Assembly: GCA_029262955.1 (NCBI GenBank)
Contig: JAJCYL010000253.1
Span: 1-8,158 of the forward strand
DNA: 8,158 bases
From: Cytophagales bacterium
GTDB lineage: Bacteria > Bacteroidota > Bacteroidia > Cytophagales > Cyclobacteriaceae
Direction: 5' to 3'
A program made the position numbers and the translations under genes. Position 1 is the stretch's first letter. Every line of letters starts with the position of its first letter. Below the pieces are notes generated by a model that worked only from the letters and a program-made list of their open reading frames with translations, was not told the origin of the DNA and made no database searches. Positions 6,367 to 8,158 of this stretch are shown piece after piece.

Positions 6367-6753
6367 TTATTCTTCTATTTTTAGACTTCCTCGATTATTA
6401 GTTATTATTGATAGAGCTTCCTCAATTTGACTGTAAAGATCTGCTGACACGTTTAAATCCAATTCAATGATCTTATTTCTGTATTGCATCAAAAATTTGC
6501 TGCGTGTTAAATTAATTTGAAAGTTAGTTAGCTCACCTGAATCTTCATACTCGCTGAATTCAACATAATAATAGTCCCCTTCTCTTTCATCTTCGCCATA
6601 AGTTCGTTGAAGCATTACATATTTGCCCAAGGAGTCTATGGCTTTTTGAACTGTAATTTCTCCTTCAAACGTATCTCCTTTTCGATCACTAAAAGTTATC
6701 GTACATCCAAATTCCTCGTCCCTTATCTCGATGTTCTTACACTCAAATTTCAT
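6367..6753 (-). CDS. Small acidic cytosolic protein of unknown function (128 aa)
   Basis: I do not recognise the family. The chosen start is ATG at 6753 (MKFECKNIEIRDEEFG). The frame stays open to GTG at 6861, but that extension has a different, weakly coding character and overlaps the tail of the intercassette spacer and a TAnnTTTG box at 6819-6826, so it is probably untranslated. The protein has no signal or membrane helix. It alternates beta-like strands with charged turns (DYYYVEFSEYEDSGELTNFQ) and ends in an acidic helix (LYSQIEEALSIITNN). Size, acidity and strand-rich pattern recall immunity-type proteins of polymorphic toxins, but no motif confirms this. It is a one-gene cassette, followed 9 bp after its stop by the repeat at 6324-6366. 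Confidence 0.7.
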   Translation of the reverse strand: MKFECKNIEIRDEEFGCTITFSDRKGDTFEGEITVQKAIDSLGKYVMLQRTYGEDEREGDYYYVEFSEYEDSGELTNFQINLTRSKFLMQYRNKIIELDLNVSADLYSQIEEALSIITNNRGSLKIEE

Positions 6754-6761
6754 CTTACATA

Positions 6762-7018
6762 CACAATGAATGCCAACGCCTAATGCATGAAGCGTCTGCT
6801 CCGACACAACGGCCTTTTCAAATGTAGCTAATTCTGTTAAAAGCCATAGCTGATTGGCCACGGATTGAAATTACACAGTAGAGGGCTATCTGCCTGGCTA
6901 CCGGTTTAGGATTGGTCAACACCAGCTGAAAACACAGTGGCTACAGTGATGGGCGAAACGATCTGTTAGCGACTCCACTGTGTTTGTCACCTAATTGTTT
7001 TGTATAGTTTTTTATTTT
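6762..7018 (-). repeat. Intercassette spacer downstream of the PIN gene, with strong dyad
   Basis: This gene-free interval after the PIN stop contains an 11-bp perfect inverted repeat, AAACACAGTGG (6930-6940) and CCACTGTGTTT (6975-6985), separated by 34 bp. It could be an attC-type stem or the base of a transcription-terminating or RNA structure. A third partial copy (CTACTGTGTAATTTC on the minus strand, near 6871-6885) lies further on. CTAAC near 6965 resembles a core site but does not fit RYYYAAC fully. The gene-distal end shows GGCGTTGGCA (about 6762-6771) nine bases before the next start codon. That mirrors the CGTT.. endings of the other spacers. Similarity to the other repeats is weak outside CCGTTGT and GAGCAGAC near 6790-6812. 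Confidence 0.45.
6819..6826 (-). promoter_or_regulatory. Candidate Bacteroidota -7 box (TACATTTG)
   Basis: TACATTTG on the minus strand is an exact match to TAnnTTTG. It would start transcription around 6812 and give a leader of about 60 bases to the ATG at 6753. It sits inside the intercassette spacer. No clear -33 TTTG is present at the usual spacing (only TTTT a few bases too close), so this rests on one box. Confidence 0.35.
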
Positions 7019-7583
7019 TCAAATAAGAGCATGTAAATAATTAGCCGAATCAATTAATCCATTTTTACGAAATCGATCCAATATCTCAAATTCATCTAAA
7101 TTAGGATTGGTTCTATTCAAAACCAATGCTCTAAAAGCTTCCAATGCAAGATCAGTATTTAGGTCAATGGTGTCCGTTATAAAGTCATCTGCTGTCTTTG
7201 CTGTTAATCCAAAGCTTGCTAAGTATTCTTTAGGAAAGTCCTTCATGTTATTTGTGACAATGATGTTCGCATTTGTTTTAATTGCTGCTGCCAAAACATG
7301 CCTGTCTTTTTCATCAGGCAATTCTAACGAATTTGACAAGTGGCTCATAATTATCAACCAATGCATCCGGGAAAGCAAGTTGAGCTTTGCTTAATCTCTT
7401 TTTAATCTCTTCGTCAGGAATGCCCTTTCTTTTCATTACGTTCTCCCATTCACAAAATATGTGCTTACTCCATTTTGGGGTAAAAAGGTCATATGAGGCA
7501 AACCAAAATAGAAGATCCCTGATATCAATAGGATAAATAACATTGGTATCAAGAACACAAGTGAATCTGACACTATGAATCAT
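7019..7583 (-). pseudogene. PIN-domain toxin gene with single-base frameshift
   Basis: Two minus-strand frames join to give one PIN protein of about 187 aa. The first frame, from ATG 7583, carries D12 in VLDTNVIYPIDIRDLL and E45 in FCEWENVM, and runs to about NYEPLVK. The second runs from SLELPDEKDRHVLAAAI through NANIIVTNNMKDFP to the stop at 7019. Removing one base in the AAATTCG stretch (about 7329-7336) restores PLVKSLELPDEKDRH, which is what family members read there. As written, translation stops at a TGA 83-89 codons in and loses the third and fourth acidic/Asn residues of the active site. The start overlaps the end of the HTH gene by 11 bp, so the two were translationally coupled. Either the toxin is dead, the base is a sequencing error, or frameshifting occurs; no classic slippery site is evident. 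Confidence 0.8.
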
Positions 7584-8028
7584 ACAACCCTGTTTCTTCG
7601 TCAGCCTTCATGATTTCAATAAGCAACTTGCGTTGTTTGGCTTTCATTTTTCTTTTATAATCAATTATGTCTTGATATTTGATTCTTCTGTGCTTACCAA
7701 TTTTTGTATAGCTGATTTCTCCGGTTTCAAGTAATTTTATCAAATGTGGTCTTGAGCACCCTATTAGTTCCGCAGCTGCTTGAGTCGTAATTTCTGTTGC
7801 AATTGGAACTATAGATACCGGTTTACCCTGGCTGGTTTCCTTCAGAATTTTAGCTAGAAGTTGCAATGCTTTCAAAGAAATCTTAATTCTCTCGTTAGTC
7901 TCTTCGATTTCAATTTCAGGGTAATCAGAATGAATTTGATCCAATGCTGCGGCTAAGGCATTATAAGATTTCATGGCCGTTTTTTGCTCTTCTTTAGAAG
8001 GTCTTTCTATGTTATCAATGTTGTTCAT
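7573..8028 (-). CDS. HTH (excisionase/MerR-like) DNA-binding antitoxin of the PIN pair
   Basis: This is a 151-aa protein. Residues 79-125 form a helix-turn-helix of the excisionase type: TTQAAAELIGCSRPHLIKLL, then the basic wing ETGEISYTKIGKHRRIKYQD. The N-terminal half is helical and acidic (about 1-65), and the C-terminus is a lysine/arginine-rich helix ending ADEETGLYDS. ATG 8028 is chosen over an upstream in-frame GTG at 8109 because the extra 27 residues would be encoded across the promoter box and operator dyad. Proteins of this type typically sit directly upstream of PIN toxins and serve as antitoxin and autorepressor. Here the stop lies 11 bp inside the PIN gene. This gene is intact while its toxin is broken. 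Confidence 0.85.
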   Translation of the reverse strand: MNNIDNIERPSKEEQKTAMKSYNALAAALDQIHSDYPEIEIEETNERIKISLKALQLLAKILKETSQGKPVSIVPIATEITTQAAAELIGCSRPHLIKLLETGEISYTKIGKHRRIKYQDIIDYKRKMKAKQRKLLIEIMKADEETGLYDS

Positions 8029-8047
8029 TTCAATTTGCTTTGTATAG

Positions 8048-8055
8048 CAAATATA
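8048..8055 (-). promoter_or_regulatory. Candidate -7 promoter box (TATATTTG) of the HTH/PIN operon
   Basis: TATATTTG on the minus strand matches TAnnTTTG exactly. It lies 20 bp upstream of the ATG at 8028 and only 2 bp from the operator dyad at 8058-8094. A transcript would begin near 8042 with a very short leader. The -33 region falls inside the dyad, and no good TTTG is seen there at the usual spacing. Confidence 0.55.
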
Positions 8056-8057
8056 CG

Positions 8058-8094
8058 AAATATTCGAAACACTGTTCGTTTGTTTCGAATATTT
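8058..8094. promoter_or_regulatory. Perfect 14-bp inverted repeat, probable antitoxin operator
   Basis: AAATATTCGAAACA (8058-8071) and TGTTTCGAATATTT (8081-8094) are exact reverse complements with a 9-bp spacer. Centre-to-centre distance of the half-sites is 23 bp, about two helical turns, suited to a dimeric or tetrameric HTH protein. The left arm abuts the TATATTTG box and the dyad covers the -33 region, so binding would block RNA polymerase. The obvious binder is the HTH protein encoded just downstream, in keeping with autoregulation of toxin-antitoxin operons. Confidence 0.75.
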
Positions 8095-8103
8095 CCAAAT
8101 GAA

Positions 8104-8158
8104 GCACAACGATCAACTGTAAGCCCCTTGTGCCTATCCTTGCTTAAAACAACTAAGC
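8104..8158 (-). repeat. Right-edge copy of the intercassette repeat (partial)
   Basis: These 55 bp match 1781-1835 at 48 positions in the same orientation, ending with the shared TTAAAACAACTAAGC at the window edge, so the copy continues beyond it. The copy lies directly upstream of the HTH/PIN operator and therefore closes the preceding, unseen cassette. It is the clearest evidence that the minus-strand genes lie between homologous repeats. Confidence 0.8.

Noticed and set aside
6754..6861. N-terminal extension of the small acidic protein to a GTG codon
   Set aside because: It contains an exact TAnnTTTG box and the spacer's terminal CGTT site, so it is better explained as leader DNA.
8029..8109. 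N-terminal extension of the HTH protein
   Set aside because: It would translate through the promoter box and the perfect operator dyad. The ATG at 8028 gives a normal protein.
1781..8158. CRISPR array
   Set aside because: The repeats are long, imperfect and separated by whole genes, not 20-40 bp repeats with similar-length spacers.
1526..8158. tRNA or rRNA genes
   Set aside because: I saw no cloverleaf-like segment with a T-loop GGTTCRA motif in proper context and no rRNA-like sequence on either strand.

Overview
The window looks like an accessory region of a Bacteroidota chromosome, probably from a free-living or marine Cytophagia-like lineage. The evidence is moderate. The DNA is AT-rich, the starts lack Shine-Dalgarno sequences, and candidate promoters match the Bacteroidota -7 box TAnnTTTG. 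The left end carries a GPH-type sugar symporter with a long extracytoplasmic insert of a kind I associate with this phylum.

Layout. (1) 2-1525 (+) is the 3' part of a melibiose-carrier-like (GPH) transporter. It converges on 1539-1781 (-), the decayed C-terminal tail of a gene I cannot name. (2) From 1781 to the right edge, every recognisable gene lies on the minus strand. The genes occur in one- or two-gene units separated by 110-260 bp intergenic repeats that are related to one another. In transcription order (right to left) the units are: an HTH antitoxin plus a frameshifted PIN toxin (8028-7019); a small acidic protein of unknown function (6753-6367); a relic of an IS91-type transposase (6192-5884); a three-helix membrane protein with a C-terminal coiled coil (5515-4823); an XRE/ImmA-IrrE regulator-protease plus a DUF4411-type PIN protein (4514-2835); and a single-span membrane-anchored protein of unknown function (2710-2042).

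The repeats share a core resembling AGCAGATTCGCTAG. At least two of them have core sites close to the integron attC consensus (ACCTAAC at the gene-proximal end of the 2720-2830 element; GTTAGGC at the distal end of the 4585-4822 element). They start within a few bases of the upstream stop codon and end shortly before the next start codon. A 55-bp copy that matches at 48 positions lies at 1781-1835 and again at 8104-8158, so a direct repeat brackets about 6.3 kb of cassettes and the array runs off the right edge. No integrase is present in the window.

The block therefore reads as an integron-like or repeat-delimited gene-cassette array that has landed next to a sugar-transport gene. It is loaded with toxin-antitoxin-like pairs and small orphan proteins. 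The most specific regulatory signal is a perfect 14-bp inverted repeat (8058-8094) immediately upstream of a TAnnTTTG box at the HTH/PIN pair. It is the likely autoregulatory operator of that pair.
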